Positions 1 through 8,426 of a DNA stretch of 64,000 nucleotides are shown piece by piece. A program made the position numbers and the translations under genes. Below the pieces are notes generated by a model, which saw nothing but the letters and a program-made list of their open reading frames with translations, was not told where the DNA came from and made no database searches. Source of the DNA: Acidovorax sp. (lineage in GTDB: Bacteria; Pseudomonadota; Gammaproteobacteria; Burkholderiales; Burkholderiaceae_C); NCBI RefSeq assembly GCF_021287135.1, contig NZ_JAJTBB010000036.1, positions 1 through 64,000 of the forward strand. The letters run 5' to 3'. Each line of letters starts with the position of its first letter. Position 1 is the stretch's first letter.

Positions 1-130
1 GCGCCGCGTGCATCTGCGGCCTCGGGCAGTCTGCTGCGTTGCAAATCCTCGCAATAGCTGCGGCTATTGCTGCGTTTTGCGCCTTGCAGCCCCTCCCGAT
101 CCGCAGCGCCCACTTACCGCTCAATTCGTG
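1..130. repeat. Palindromic intergenic repeat, family B copy 1 (left end cut by window)
   Basis: This stretch is about 90% identical by eye to 26258–26387. Both hold a GCAATAGC…GCTATTGC palindrome (51–70 here) inside a conserved core running from TGCGTTGC to TTGCGCCTTGC. The arms around the core are imperfect inverted copies of each other. The right end, ATTCGTG, is at 124–130; the matching left end would lie just outside the window. It is non-coding and ends about 125 bases before the cupin gene. A more distant third copy is at 32601–32763. Confidence 0.8.
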
Positions 131-254
131 CAGAGCATCCCTAGAAGGCCATTCACACCCTTCCTGCCAGGGCAAAGGCCGCACCAGGCTTGCGCGCACG
201 GCAAAGTGCGCGCACAGTGGCCCTCAAGTTCCACGGCAAGAAAGGAGGCATTCC

Positions 255-590
255 ATGGCCCTGCCCCACGCCCAATCCGGCCAGATCGTCAGCGTGCGTC
301 CCTTGGGGGCGCGCCTGCTGGAAACCACCACCGCAGCCATCTTGAAAGCCGGCCAGCTCGAAGTCATGCGGGTCGTGCTGGACGCCGGCAAATCCATGAA
401 GGAGCACCAAACCCCCGGCGAGGCCACCGTGCTGTGCATCGAAGGGGTGGTGGAGTTCCTGAGCGAGGACGGCACCCAGCAGCTGCAACCCGGCGACTTC
501 GTGCACCTGGCGCCGCGCGCGCTGCGCTCCCTGCGGGCGCTGGAGCCGGCGTCGCTGCTGGTCACCCTGTGCCTGAAACCCGCTGGTTAG
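255..590 (+). CDS. Small cupin-domain protein
   Basis: A 111-residue single-domain cupin. The ATG at 255 is chosen because a strong AAAGGAGG ribosome site lies at 241–248 and the protein then starts just before the first beta strand. The segment from residue about 35 (LEVMRVVLDAGKSMKEH) to about 80 (LQPGDFVHLAPRA) has the usual two-motif cupin pattern: a G-rich first motif with one histidine, and a PGDFVHL second motif. Small cupins bind metals or small ligands, but the substrate cannot be read from the sequence. There is no signal peptide, so it is probably cytoplasmic. It stands alone between a palindromic repeat and a lipoprotein gene. Family assignment is good; specific function is unknown. 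Confidence 0.75.
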   Translation: MALPHAQSGQIVSVRPLGARLLETTTAAILKAGQLEVMRVVLDAGKSMKEHQTPGEATVLCIEGVVEFLSEDGTQQLQPGDFVHLAPRALRSLRALEPASLLVTLCLKPAG

Positions 591-782
591 CCCGCACCCA
601 CCCTGCGCCTGCCCGCCGGCCGCGCACGCGGTGGTGCCCCGGTGTCCTACAGCGGCAAGCCGCCGTCGCCTACGGGCGGCCCGCCCCGGGCGGGGGATAG
701 TGAAGTCACAGGCACGTTCCCCGAACGCCCCGCAGGTGCCGCCGGGACCGTGGCCTGGTTCCACTCACAAAGGACCCTAGCC

Positions 783-1022
783 ATGAAAATCCGTCACATG
801 CTTCTTGCTACCACGTGCACCGCCGCCCTGGCCCTGGGCGGGTGCGCCTCCAACCCCACCAGCGCCCAGGTCGGCACCGGGGTGGGCGCCGTTGCCGGCG
901 GCGCCGTGGGCAATGCCGTCTTCGGGGGGCCTGCAGGCACCATCGGCGGCGCCGCAGCGGGCGCGCTGATCGGCCACGAGATCGGCGAAGACCGCGACCA
1001 GCGCCGGGGCTACCGCCGCTGA
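783..1022 (+). CDS. Glycine-zipper lipoprotein
   Basis: A 79-residue protein with a lipoprotein signal peptide: charged start (MKIRHM), hydrophobic stretch, and lipobox ALGGC with the lipidated Cys near residue 21. The mature part is a run of small residues (GTGVGAVAGGAVGNAVFG, then GGAAAGALIG) typical of glycine-zipper outer-membrane lipoproteins, ending in a charged tail (EDRDQRRGYRR). Such proteins are thought to pack as membrane-associated helices; no enzyme activity is expected. The ATG is preceded by CAAAGGACC. The gene ends at a strong stem-loop terminator shared with the convergent DedA gene. Confidence 0.8.
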   Translation: MKIRHMLLATTCTAALALGGCASNPTSAQVGTGVGAVAGGAVGNAVFGGPAGTIGGAAAGALIGHEIGEDRDQRRGYRR

Positions 1023-1040
1023 CCGCCTTCGTTCGGCATC

Positions 1041-1089
1041 AAAAAAGCTGCCCGCCCTTGTCTGACAAGCGCGGGCAGCTCTCTTTTTT
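1041..1089. terminator. Bidirectional stem-loop terminator, resembling repeat family A
   Basis: AGCTGCCCGC at 1046–1055 and GCGGGCAGCT at 1071–1080 form a perfect 10-bp stem. An A-run lies on the left and a T-run (1084–1089) on the right, so it works on both strands. It lies between two convergent genes, the glycine-zipper lipoprotein and dedA. The loop (CTTGTCTGACAAGC region) resembles the dispersed palindromic repeat family described elsewhere in this window. Confidence 0.8.
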
Positions 1090-1100
1090 GAAGTACCACG

Positions 1101-1757
1101 TCAGGTCGCAGCCGGGCCCTGCGGCGTGCGGCCCGCGCGCCAGGCGCCCAGCAGGGCAATGACGCCCGGCACCAAAATCAGCGCCCAGATGATTTTGTCC
1201 AGGTGTTCCCGCACCCACGCCAGGTTGCCAAAGAAGTAGCCGGCGGTGCAGATCCCCAGAACCCACAGCACGGCACCGGCCACATTGAAGCCCGTGAACT
1301 TGGCCCGCCCCATGGCGGCCACGCCCGCCACAAAGGGCGCAAACGTGCGAATGAAGGGCATGAAGCGCGCCAGCACGATGGTGATGCCGCCATAGCGCTC
1401 GTAGAACGCGTGGGCCTGGTCGAACGCGCGGCGGTTGAACCAGCGCGATTGCTCCCACTGGAACACCTTGGGTCCCACCCACCGGCCGATGGAATAGTTG
1501 CACTGGTCCCCCAGGATGGCCGCCAGCAGCAGCACCGCGCAGGCCAGCGGAAAGCTCATCAGCCCGGCGCCGCTGAGCGCGCCCACGATGAACAGCAGCG
1601 AGTCACCCGGCAGGAAGGGCATGACCACCACGCCCGTTTCCACGAACACGATCAGGAACAGCAGCGCATACACCCAGACGCCATAGGACTGCACGAAAGC
1701 CTCCAGGTATTTGTCCACGTGCAGGATGAAGTCGATGAGAAAAGTGGCGAGTTCCAT
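1101..1757 (-). CDS. DedA family inner-membrane protein
   Basis: A 218-residue polytopic membrane protein of the DedA/SNARE-associated (VTT) family. Members act as undecaprenyl-phosphate or phospholipid flippases and support envelope homeostasis. Supporting motifs are VVMPFLPGDSLLFIVGAL near residues 55–73, the ALLFLIVFVETG segment before it, and the later F-x-R-F-M-P motif (VLARFMPFIRTFAPFVAG) carrying the conserved Arg and Pro. Length is typical. The start at 1757 (MELATFLIDF) matches the family N-terminus; upstream in-frame codons add a proline-rich tail unlikely to be translated. The ribosome site is weak. It is divergent from mutL and convergent with the lipoprotein gene. Confidence 0.88.
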   Translation of the reverse strand: MELATFLIDFILHVDKYLEAFVQSYGVWVYALLFLIVFVETGVVVMPFLPGDSLLFIVGALSGAGLMSFPLACAVLLLAAILGDQCNYSIGRWVGPKVFQWEQSRWFNRRAFDQAHAFYERYGGITIVLARFMPFIRTFAPFVAGVAAMGRAKFTGFNVAGAVLWVLGICTAGYFFGNLAWVREHLDKIIWALILVPGVIALLGAWRAGRTPQGPAAT

Positions 1758-1852
1758 GGGTGGGGGTTCAAAAAAGGTAGCGGGCATTATCCCCACACGG
1801 CCCGCGGCGCTGCGCCAAAACCCCTGCCGGCCCTCCGCCCTAAAATCCCGCG

Positions 1853-3868
1853 GTGACCGACAACACCACTGCCTCCCTCGCGGCAGCAGCGCCCGCTGCA
1901 GCGCCCGCCCGCCGCCCCATCCGCGACCTGCCCGACGAGCTGATCAGCCAGATCGCCGCGGGCGAAGTGGTCGAGCGCCCCGCCTCGGTGGTGCGCGAGC
2001 TGGTGGACAACGCGCTGGACTCCGGCGCCACGCAGATCACCGTGCGCCTGTCGGCCGGTGGCGTGCGCCTGATCACCGTGGAGGACGACGGCTGCGGCAT
2101 CCCGCAGGACGAGCTGGCCGTGGCCCTGCGCCGCCATGCCACCAGCAAGATCACCAACCTGCACGACCTGGAAACCGTGGCCACCATGGGCTTTCGGGGC
2201 GAGGCGCTGGCGGCCATCGCCTCGGTGTCCGAGACGGCCCTGCTCTCGCGCCCGGCCAGCCAGGCCAGCGCCTTCCTGCTGGATGCACGCAGCGGCGAAC
2301 TGCGCCCCGCCGCCCGCAGCACCGGCACCACGGTGGAGGTGAAAGAGCTGTTCTTCTCCACCCCTGCCCGCCGCAAATTCTTGAAGACCGACGCGACCGA
2401 GTTGGCACACTGCATTGAATCCGTGCGCCGCCATGCGCTGGCGCGGCCCGACGTGGGCTTTGCCATCTGGCACGAAGGCAAGCTGGTGGAGCAGTGGCGC
2501 GCCACGTTCGTGCCCGGCCATGCAGATGCGCAGGACGCCCAGGACGCGCTGGCCCGCCGCCTGTCGGACGTGCTGGGCGAAGACTTCGTCACCCAGTCCG
2601 TCGCCGTGCGGCACCGCGTGGGGCCTGTCACCGTCACGGGCCGCGCCGGCCTGCCCGACGCCGCCCGCTCGCGCCCCGACCACCAGTACTGCTACGTGAA
2701 CGGCCGCTTCGTACGCGACAAGGTGCTCACCCACGCCGCCCGCAGCGCCTACGAAGACGTGCTGCACGGCCACAAACAGCCCATCTACGCGCTGTATGTG
2801 GAGATCGACCCGGCCCGCGTGGACGTGAATGTGCACCCCACCAAGATCGAGGTGCGCTTTCGCGACAGCCGCGAGGTGCACCAGGCCGTGCGTCATGCGG
2901 TGGAGAACGCGTTGGCCGCGCCTCGCGCCGCAGCCCTGGCGGCGGCCGCAGCCGCCCCCGCGGCGCCTGCGACGGCTGGAGATTCAGAGCCAAAACAGCC
3001 GCTAGCGCCCGTCTGGCAAGCGCAAGCAGCTATCAAATTTGATGAACCGCAGCGCGGCCACCGCGTGCAAGACCTGCAGGCCCTGTGGGCGCCACGCACC
3101 AGCCCGGCCGCCGAACCGGCCGCAGCGCCCGCCGCCGCCGTGGGCGGCCTGTGGGCGCCTTCGCTGGCGCAGCAGCCGGCAGCGGCGGGGCCGGCCTCTC
3201 CGGCCGCATGGCCAGAGCCCGCCGCGGTCGCGAACCCCGCAGCCATCGCACGCGACCCCGGCGACGCCCCCTGGCCCCTGGGCCGCGCGGTGGCGCAACT
3301 GCACGGCGTCTACATCCTGGCCGAGAACGCCCAGGGCATGGTCGTCGTGGACATGCACGCCGCGCACGAACGCATCGTGTACGAGCGCCTCAAGGCCCAG
3401 GTGGACAGCGGCGCGCGCATTGCCAGCCAGCCGCTGCTGATCCCGGCCACCTTCGCCGCCACACCGCAAGAGGTAGCCACCGCCGAAGAGTCCGTGGAAG
3501 TGCTGGCGACGCTGGGCCTGGAGGTCGTGCCCTTCTCCCCCAAGACCCTGGCGGTGCGCGCCGTGCCCACCACGCTGGCCACGGCGTCGGGCTTTGGCGA
3601 CCCGGTGGAACTGGCCCGCAGCGTGCTGGCCGAGCTGGCCCAGCATGACGCCACCACCGTGGTGCAGCGCGCCCGCAACGAAATCCTGGGCACCATGGCC
3701 TGCCACGGCGCGGTGCGCGCCAACCGCAAGCTCACGCTCGACGAGATGAACGCGCTGCTGCGGCAGATGGAGACCACCGACCGCAGCGACCAATGCAACC
3801 ACGGCCGGCCCACCTGGCGGCAGCTGACGATGAAAGAGCTGGACGGGTTGTTCCTGCGCGGGCGGTAG
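1853..3868 (+). CDS. mutL: DNA mismatch repair protein MutL
   Basis: A 671-residue MutL starting at GTG 1853. The N-terminal GHKL ATPase is clear: IAAGEVVERPASVVREL with the catalytic Glu in RELVDNALDSGA (about residue 49), then MGFRGEAL (about 112) and TTVEVKELFFSTPARRKFL. The C-terminal dimerisation domain carries the metal-dependent nicking endonuclease signature DMHAAHE…E (about 500–511) and CNHGRP (about 648). This is expected in bacteria lacking MutH, so this MutL probably nicks DNA itself. The Ala/Pro-rich linker between domains contains an in-frame palindromic repeat at residues about 379–397 (repeat A1). MutL couples MutS mismatch recognition to strand removal. Confidence 0.97.
   Translation: MTDNTTASLAAAAPAAAPARRPIRDLPDELISQIAAGEVVERPASVVRELVDNALDSGATQITVRLSAGGVRLITVEDDGCGIPQDELAVALRRHATSKITNLHDLETVATMGFRGEALAAIASVSETALLSRPASQASAFLLDARSGELRPAARSTGTTVEVKELFFSTPARRKFLKTDATELAHCIESVRRHALARPDVGFAIWHEGKLVEQWRATFVPGHADAQDAQDALARRLSDVLGEDFVTQSVAVRHRVGPVTVTGRAGLPDAARSRPDHQYCYVNGRFVRDKVLTHAARSAYEDVLHGHKQPIYALYVEIDPARVDVNVHPTKIEVRFRDSREVHQAVRHAVENALAAPRAAALAAAAAAPAAPATAGDSEPKQPLAPVWQAQAAIKFDEPQRGHRVQDLQALWAPRTSPAAEPAAAPAAAVGGLWAPSLAQQPAAAGPASPAAWPEPAAVANPAAIARDPGDAPWPLGRAVAQLHGVYILAENAQGMVVVDMHAAHERIVYERLKAQVDSGARIASQPLLIPATFAATPQEVATAEESVEVLATLGLEVVPFSPKTLAVRAVPTTLATASGFGDPVELARSVLAELAQHDATTVVQRARNEILGTMACHGAVRANRKLTLDEMNALLRQMETTDRSDQCNHGRPTWRQLTMKELDGLFLRGR
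2989..3042 (-). repeat. Palindromic repeat family A, copy A1, in frame inside mutL
   Basis: Read on the minus strand this gives ATAGCTGCTTGCGCTTG, a short loop, then GGGCGCTAGCGGCT, the consensus of a repeat found five times in the window. The two halves pair as an almost perfect 12-bp stem. It lies in the variable linker of MutL. On the mutL strand it is translated as QPLAPVWQAQAAIKFD without breaking the frame. Copy A3 in the ABC permease is read in the same frame. Confidence 0.75.
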
Positions 3869-3907
3869 GCCAGCCCAGGCCGCAGCAGCCCCTGCACCGA
3901 CGCCCGG

Positions 3908-5782
3908 TCAGGGCAAGGCGCGCGCCGCCGCGGACACGTCGCACTGCAGCGCCGCCGGCGGCGTCGCCAGCGCCATGGGCGCGCCGGGCTGCGCCGGCTG
4001 CAGGGTCCACTCCAGCGTGTAGTAGTTGCTGCCCATGTACCGGAAGTGCTCGGCGCGCGGCGCCGCCATGGCACGGGCCTGGGACAGCGACCAGCCTTCC
4101 GGCGCGGGCAGCACCGAGGCGTCGGCGCAGCGCAGGGCCACGCGCAGCACGGCCGGCCCTGGGGCGGTGAGCTGCAGCGCAATGCCTTGCGGGTGCGTGG
4201 CCGGCAGGAAGGTCATGTAGTCCACCCGCTCGTCGGTGAAGACATTGCCCCCGTCCCGGCCGTTGACGCGCACGGGCAGCGGCGCAAAGGCAAACACCGC
4301 CGCGCCCGGCAGCGCGGCCACGGGCGCCAGCCCCTGGGTGAATGCCGAAGGCACTGCAGGAGCCGCGGGCTCGATCAGATATTGCGTGGCCGAGGCCCCC
4401 GCCGCGGCCACGGGGCAGCGGGCGTCGAACTGGCGGTTGGTCAGGTCACGCGCCAGCATCCAGTACAGGCCCCGGAGCTGGCTCTGGCAAAGGCCTTCCG
4501 AGTCCACATAGTCCTGCATGGCGCGCAGGTAGCGGAAGCTGAAGGACGGCACCCAGCGCAGCGGCCCCCCGATGTGCGGAAAGAACGACACATTGGCCCC
4601 CAGGTCCAGCTTGCCCAGCACCTCGAACTGCCGGTACAGCGCCCACTGCCCGCCCAGCGCCAGCGCGCCGACAGCGGCCGTCCCCGCAAGCCAGGCCGCG
4701 GCGCTGCGCACCCACCGCTCGCTGGCGCCCGCCCAGCCATAGGCCGCCACCAGGGCCATCCAGGGCTGGATCACGTCCAGGTGCCAAAAAGCGCCAAAGG
4801 GAAGCATCAGCATGGCCATCCCCCACCACACCAGCATCGCCACGGCCACCCAGCGCAGGGCGGGCGACCGGACGGCCCGCACCAGCCCCAGCACCGCCCC
4901 CACCAGCACCACGCCCAGCAGCACGGCCGCCGCGGCCGTCACCCCCGGCTGGGCGGGTGAGATGCCGGCCACCATGTAGTAGGGCATGGCCAACGCATCC
5001 CACCATTTGCCCGGGCTCAGCAGACGGCCGGCGAGCCCCATCCAGCCGGCCTCGGAAGGCGGCGGCGGGGCAGCCACCACGTGCGCAATGTTCCAAGGCT
5101 GGGCCCACAGCGCCCACCCGGCCGTCAGGGCCAGCACCACGCCGATACCGGCCCAGGTGCCGCGCTGGCGCAGCACGGCCGGGTGCAGCAGGGCATACAG
5201 CCCCATCGCCACCGCCAGCGGCACCGCCGAGGGGTGGATCTGCAGCAGCAGGAACATCGCCAGCGCCAGCGCAAACCACCCCGAGCCGGGCCGGTGCAGG
5301 GCGCGCACCCACAGCGCCAGCACCCCGCTGGACAGCCCCATCACGAGCGCCGGGTTCCAGGCGCTGTGGGTGTACATGCTGCCAACGATGGGCATGCACA
5401 GCGCCACAAAGCCCAGGGCGACGCGGTGGCCCAGGTGCGCGCGGAACGTGGCCCAGGCCCAGCCGAGGCAGGCCAGATTGAACAGCCCGAAGGCCGCAAA
5501 GATGCTGGTCTCGCGGTCGGCCACCAGCAGGGGCAGCCCCAGCAGGTAATAAAACCCTGGCGGCAGAAAGAACCGCCCGTTGAACGGCGTGCTGCTGCGG
5601 GGCCACTGGCCCTGGTGCAGCCATTGCCGCACCGTCTCCACGTCGCGGATCTGGTCGGGGCCGTGGAACGTGAGATCGCAGTAGTACACCTGCAGAAAAC
5701 CGAAGCCCAGCAACAGCAGCACGGCCAGCCAGTCGCTGGGGTGGGTGCGCGACGGCGGGGGGAAAACGGTGGGTGCGTTCAT
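3908..5782 (-). CDS. Polytopic membrane protein, probable GT-C type glycosyltransferase
   Basis: A 624-residue integral membrane protein with about ten hydrophobic segments in the N-terminal two-thirds and a soluble C-terminal domain of about 200 residues. After the first membrane helix (LAVLLLLGFGFLQVYY) comes a periplasmic loop, CDLTFHGPDQIRDVETVRQW, with acidic residues. The next segment, FFLPPGFYYLLGLPLL, resembles the PPLYY region of family 39 (ArnT/PMT-like) glycosyltransferases that use polyprenyl-phosphate sugars. The start at 5782 (MNAPTVFPPP) gives a short cytoplasmic N-terminus; longer starts add an implausible Cys/Arg-rich extension. It is divergent from a methyltransferase gene. 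The GT-C call rests on topology and the first loop only; substrate is unknown. Confidence 0.55.
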   Translation of the reverse strand: MNAPTVFPPPSRTHPSDWLAVLLLLGFGFLQVYYCDLTFHGPDQIRDVETVRQWLHQGQWPRSSTPFNGRFFLPPGFYYLLGLPLLVADRETSIFAAFGLFNLACLGWAWATFRAHLGHRVALGFVALCMPIVGSMYTHSAWNPALVMGLSSGVLALWVRALHRPGSGWFALALAMFLLLQIHPSAVPLAVAMGLYALLHPAVLRQRGTWAGIGVVLALTAGWALWAQPWNIAHVVAAPPPPSEAGWMGLAGRLLSPGKWWDALAMPYYMVAGISPAQPGVTAAAAVLLGVVLVGAVLGLVRAVRSPALRWVAVAMLVWWGMAMLMLPFGAFWHLDVIQPWMALVAAYGWAGASERWVRSAAAWLAGTAAVGALALGGQWALYRQFEVLGKLDLGANVSFFPHIGGPLRWVPSFSFRYLRAMQDYVDSEGLCQSQLRGLYWMLARDLTNRQFDARCPVAAAGASATQYLIEPAAPAVPSAFTQGLAPVAALPGAAVFAFAPLPVRVNGRDGGNVFTDERVDYMTFLPATHPQGIALQLTAPGPAVLRVALRCADASVLPAPEGWSLSQARAMAAPRAEHFRYMGSNYYTLEWTLQPAQPGAPMALATPPAALQCDVSAAARALP

Positions 5783-5978
5783 GAAAGAGAGGGTCGACAG
5801 TGGTGGGCTTGCGCCGCAGCCCGGGAAGCCCGCCGGCAGTCGGCGGCCGGCGCAGCTGAAAATGCGAAGTCCCGCACAAGACGCGGGAAATCGGGAAGAA
5901 TACAACGCAAAACCCGGGAACAGCGCGCGTGCCGCGCGTTGACGGCCCTGGCCGTCTCCGAAACCTCGAAGAAAAATC

Positions 5979-6878
5979 TTGACCTTGAAAACAGCGATCA
6001 CATCCCTCATCCGCCGGCTGGTCGGCACGCCAGGCCTGCAGAGCCGGCTCGCCAACATCGAACTGGCCCTTCAGCAAAAAAACGAAGTGCCCGCGGCGCC
6101 CGTGTCCCGATCGCTGTGCGCCTCCATGACCGAGGTCCGCAAGACCATTGCAGACAACTTCATCGCGGGCCAGGGGCTGGAAATCGGCGCCTTTGCCTCG
6201 CCCCTGCCGGTGCCGACGGCAGCGCAGGTGACCTATGTTGACAAATACAACCTGGAAGACCTGGACGCCAACCACAAGGTGGCCGGGCTGTCGCTGAAGG
6301 ACTTCGGGGTGGACCTGAGCACCGTGGTGCGCCCCGACATCGTGGACGACGGCGAATGCCTCTCGAAGGTGGGGGACTACTCGCAGGACTTCGTCATTGC
6401 CAACCATGTGCTGGAGCATTTCGAAGACCCGATCAAGGGCTTCCGCAACATGCTCAGGGTGCTCAAGCACGGGGGCATCCTGTACCTGAGCCTGCCCGAA
6501 ATGCGGCACAGCTTCGACAGCGTGCGGCAGCCCACGCCCTTCGAGCACCTTCAACGGGACTATGAGGAGGGGCCGGGCTGGTCCCGGGAACTGGCCTATG
6601 CCGAGTTCGCAAAGATCTTTGCCGCCAACGGAATGGACAAAGGGCTGTTCCCCCGCCGCAGCGGGGCGGCGCTCGCGCAGTTTGAAAGCGAAGTGGCGCA
6701 GGAACTGAACGCGGCCAATTACAGCATCCACTTTCATGCCTGGACCATGGACGGCATGGTGGAGATGTTCTCCCGGGCCAAGGGCCTGTACCGCCTGGCG
6801 TACGAGACCCGGCTGGTCTTGAAGAACAAGGAAGAAGTGGTCTTCATCTTTGAGAAAACCGTGCCCCACGTTGCGTAG
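5979..6878 (+). CDS. Class I SAM-dependent methyltransferase
   Basis: A 299-residue protein. After a helical N-terminus (about 50 residues) comes a Rossmann methyltransferase core: motif I GLEIGAFASP (about 68), the acidic end of strand 2 in TYVDKYN (about 87), motif IV DFVIANHVLEHFEDP (about 137–151), then the ML-R-VLKHGG-ILYLSLPE strand. The HVLEH motif is typical of methyltransferase type 11 proteins. The acceptor is unknown; similar proteins occur in surface-polysaccharide clusters, and the divergent neighbour is a probable membrane glycosyltransferase. The most upstream start is TTG at 5979, preceded by a weak CGAAGAA. An internal ATG at 6126 would still keep the core, so the start is uncertain. 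Confidence 0.7.
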   Translation: MTLKTAITSLIRRLVGTPGLQSRLANIELALQQKNEVPAAPVSRSLCASMTEVRKTIADNFIAGQGLEIGAFASPLPVPTAAQVTYVDKYNLEDLDANHKVAGLSLKDFGVDLSTVVRPDIVDDGECLSKVGDYSQDFVIANHVLEHFEDPIKGFRNMLRVLKHGGILYLSLPEMRHSFDSVRQPTPFEHLQRDYEEGPGWSRELAYAEFAKIFAANGMDKGLFPRRSGAALAQFESEVAQELNAANYSIHFHAWTMDGMVEMFSRAKGLYRLAYETRLVLKNKEEVVFIFEKTVPHVA

Positions 6879-6934
6879 GGGCCGGCATCGCCCATTTGTG
6901 GCGCGCCCTTTTTCTTTTCCCGTCCTTTCGCGCT

Positions 6935-6964
6935 AAAAAAGAAAAGCGCCTTGCGGCGCTTTTC
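6935..6964. terminator. Bidirectional stem-loop terminator
   Basis: GAAAAGCGCC (6941–6950) pairs perfectly with GGCGCTTTTC (6955–6964) across a TTGC loop. The A-run at 6935–6940 becomes a T-run for the minus strand, so it suits the leftward glycerophosphodiesterase gene. The T-rich 3' arm gives weaker termination for the rightward methyltransferase gene. The two genes converge here. Confidence 0.8.
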
Positions 6965-6997
6965 TCCGGGTGCTTCTTGGGGAATCACCCCAGCGCA

Positions 6998-8161
6998 TCA
7001 CTGGTCGCGCGCAGCCTTGGCCGTATCGGCGAAGTCGCTGAACATGCCGTCCACGCCCAGCTCGTAGAACAGCTTGTATTCCGCCTTCGGATCCCCCTTG
7101 AAGTCCGACGCCAGGCGCTTGGCCTCGTTGCGGAAGGTGTAGGCGTGCACGAACAGCCCGGCGGCGTGGGCGTTCTTCACCACGTCGGTCGGGGGCATCA
7201 TGACGCGGTCGCGTTCGTCGATCTTGCCGTCGCCGTTGAGGTCATCGGCCTTGCCGTCCTTGTTGGCGTCCACCTGCTTGGAGGGGATCAGGTACGGCTT
7301 CCACGGCCCCACGCCGTCGGCATAGGTCTTGACTTCCTTCAGGCCGGCCGGGGTGAGCAGGCTGGCGAAGGTGCGTGAGTCGCCAGCCACCGCAAAGTCA
7401 TACGGCCGGTCGTACGGCGCCGTCAGGTCCATGCTGCCGTCGGGGTTCACGTCATTGGCATCCACCAGTTGCACCAGGCGGACCTGGGTCTTGGTGCGCA
7501 GGTACTTGAGGTTGGACACCTCGAACGACTGAATGATCACCGGCGAGCTCTTGCTGGTGTAGCCGTACTTGGCCAGCACCGTGAGCAGGCGGTCCTCCAG
7601 CGGCAGCCCCAGCTTGGCGTGGTACGTGGGGTGTTTGGTTTCGGGGTACACACCCACGGTACGGCCCGCCTTGGCGCCCGCGCTCTTGGCCAGGTCCAGC
7701 ACTTCCTCCAGCGTGGGGATCTGGAACTTGCCGTTGAACGACGGATCGCGGTCGGACAGCGGCTGGATCGCCCGCAGGGTCTTGAGCTCGGCCAGGGTGA
7801 AGTCGGACACGAACCAGCCCTCTTCCTCCACCCCGTCCACCACCTTCTTGGTCTTGCGGCTGGCGAATTCGGGGCGCGAGGCGACGTCCGTGGTGCCGGT
7901 GATGTTGGGCTCATGCCGCGCGACCAGCACGCCGTCCTTGGTGGCCACCAGGTCCGGCTCGATGAAGTCCGCGCCCATGTCGATGCCGCGCTGGTATCCC
8001 TCCAGCGTGTGGTCGGGCAGGTAGCCGGCAGCCCCGCGGTGGCCAATGACCAAGGGGGTGTCGCCGTTGAGCGTGGGATAGCGCGGCCCGTCGCTGCCGC
8101 CGCAGGCCGCCAGCACTGCCGCCAGCGCCAGCAAACTCCCTCTCGCACCAGAAATGTGCAT
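6998..8161 (-). CDS. glpQ: Glycerophosphodiester phosphodiesterase, lipoprotein
   Basis: A 387-residue GDPD-family enzyme that hydrolyses glycerophosphodiesters to glycerol-3-phosphate and an alcohol. The N-terminus is a lipoprotein signal ending [10 protein letters not shown], so it is probably membrane-anchored on the periplasmic side. Active-site motifs are [13 protein letters not shown] (HRG histidine), the metal-binding ADFIEPDL, and RHEPNI (second catalytic His). Near residue 300 is an insert with [10 protein letters not shown] and [12 protein letters not shown], two EF-hand-like calcium loops; GlpQ proteins are calcium dependent. The start at 8161 has a good GAGGAGAAG site. A Pho-box-like element at 8212–8229 suggests induction by phosphate starvation. 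The symbol is by family; ugpQ-type naming is possible. Confidence 0.88.
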   Translation of the reverse strand: MHISGARGSLLALAAVLAACGGSDGPRYPTLNGDTPLVIGHRGAAGYLPDHTLEGYQRGIDMGADFIEPDLVATKDGVLVARHEPNITGTTDVASRPEFASRKTKKVVDGVEEEGWFVSDFTLAELKTLRAIQPLSDRDPSFNGKFQIPTLEEVLDLAKSAGAKAGRTVGVYPETKHPTYHAKLGLPLEDRLLTVLAKYGYTSKSSPVIIQSFEVSNLKYLRTKTQVRLVQLVDANDVNPDGSMDLTAPYDRPYDFAVAGDSRTFASLLTPAGLKEVKTYADGVGPWKPYLIPSKQVDANKDGKADDLNGDGKIDERDRVMMPPTDVVKNAHAAGLFVHAYTFRNEAKRLASDFKGDPKAEYKLFYELGVDGMFSDFADTAKAARDQ

Positions 8162-8211
8162 GCACTTCTCCTCGTTGTGGTTGAAAAACCGCCGAACTGT
8201 GGGCGCACCCT

Positions 8212-8229
8212 GTGACACGGCCGTGACAG
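8212..8229 (-). promoter_or_regulatory. Pho-box-like PhoB site upstream of glpQ
   Basis: On the minus strand the sequence reads CTGTCAC, GGCC, GTGTCAC: two 7-bp direct repeats 11 bp apart, as in the PhoB consensus (CTGTCAT, four bases, CTGTCAC). It lies about 50 bases upstream of the glpQ start codon, suitable for replacing a −35 element. The same bases also form a partial palindrome, so another regulator is possible. Confidence 0.5.
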
Positions 8230-8426
8230 CCAGCGCCGGGGCCCATTAGCTCCTTAAAACCGTCCAGGAACGCACCAAATCAATGCAATTCACTCCATTT
8301 TTGATCGCCAAATCCCCAGCATTGTGCATAGCCATCGGCATGAAAGTATGACTTTTGAACATAATGCTCCATTGCAGTGCATGGTGCCTGCTCCCGGTGG
8401 ACGACGTTGAGAGTCTTTTGAACCTT

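Noticed and set aside
1-590. A longer cupin protein starting near position 39
   Set aside because: The extra residues are encoded by the palindromic repeat and the strong ribosome site points to the ATG at 255.
8283-8426. A promoter for gdhA in the AT-rich gap
   Set aside because: Several TATAAT-like words occur (for example CATAAT near 8358) but none has a convincing −35 at the right distance.
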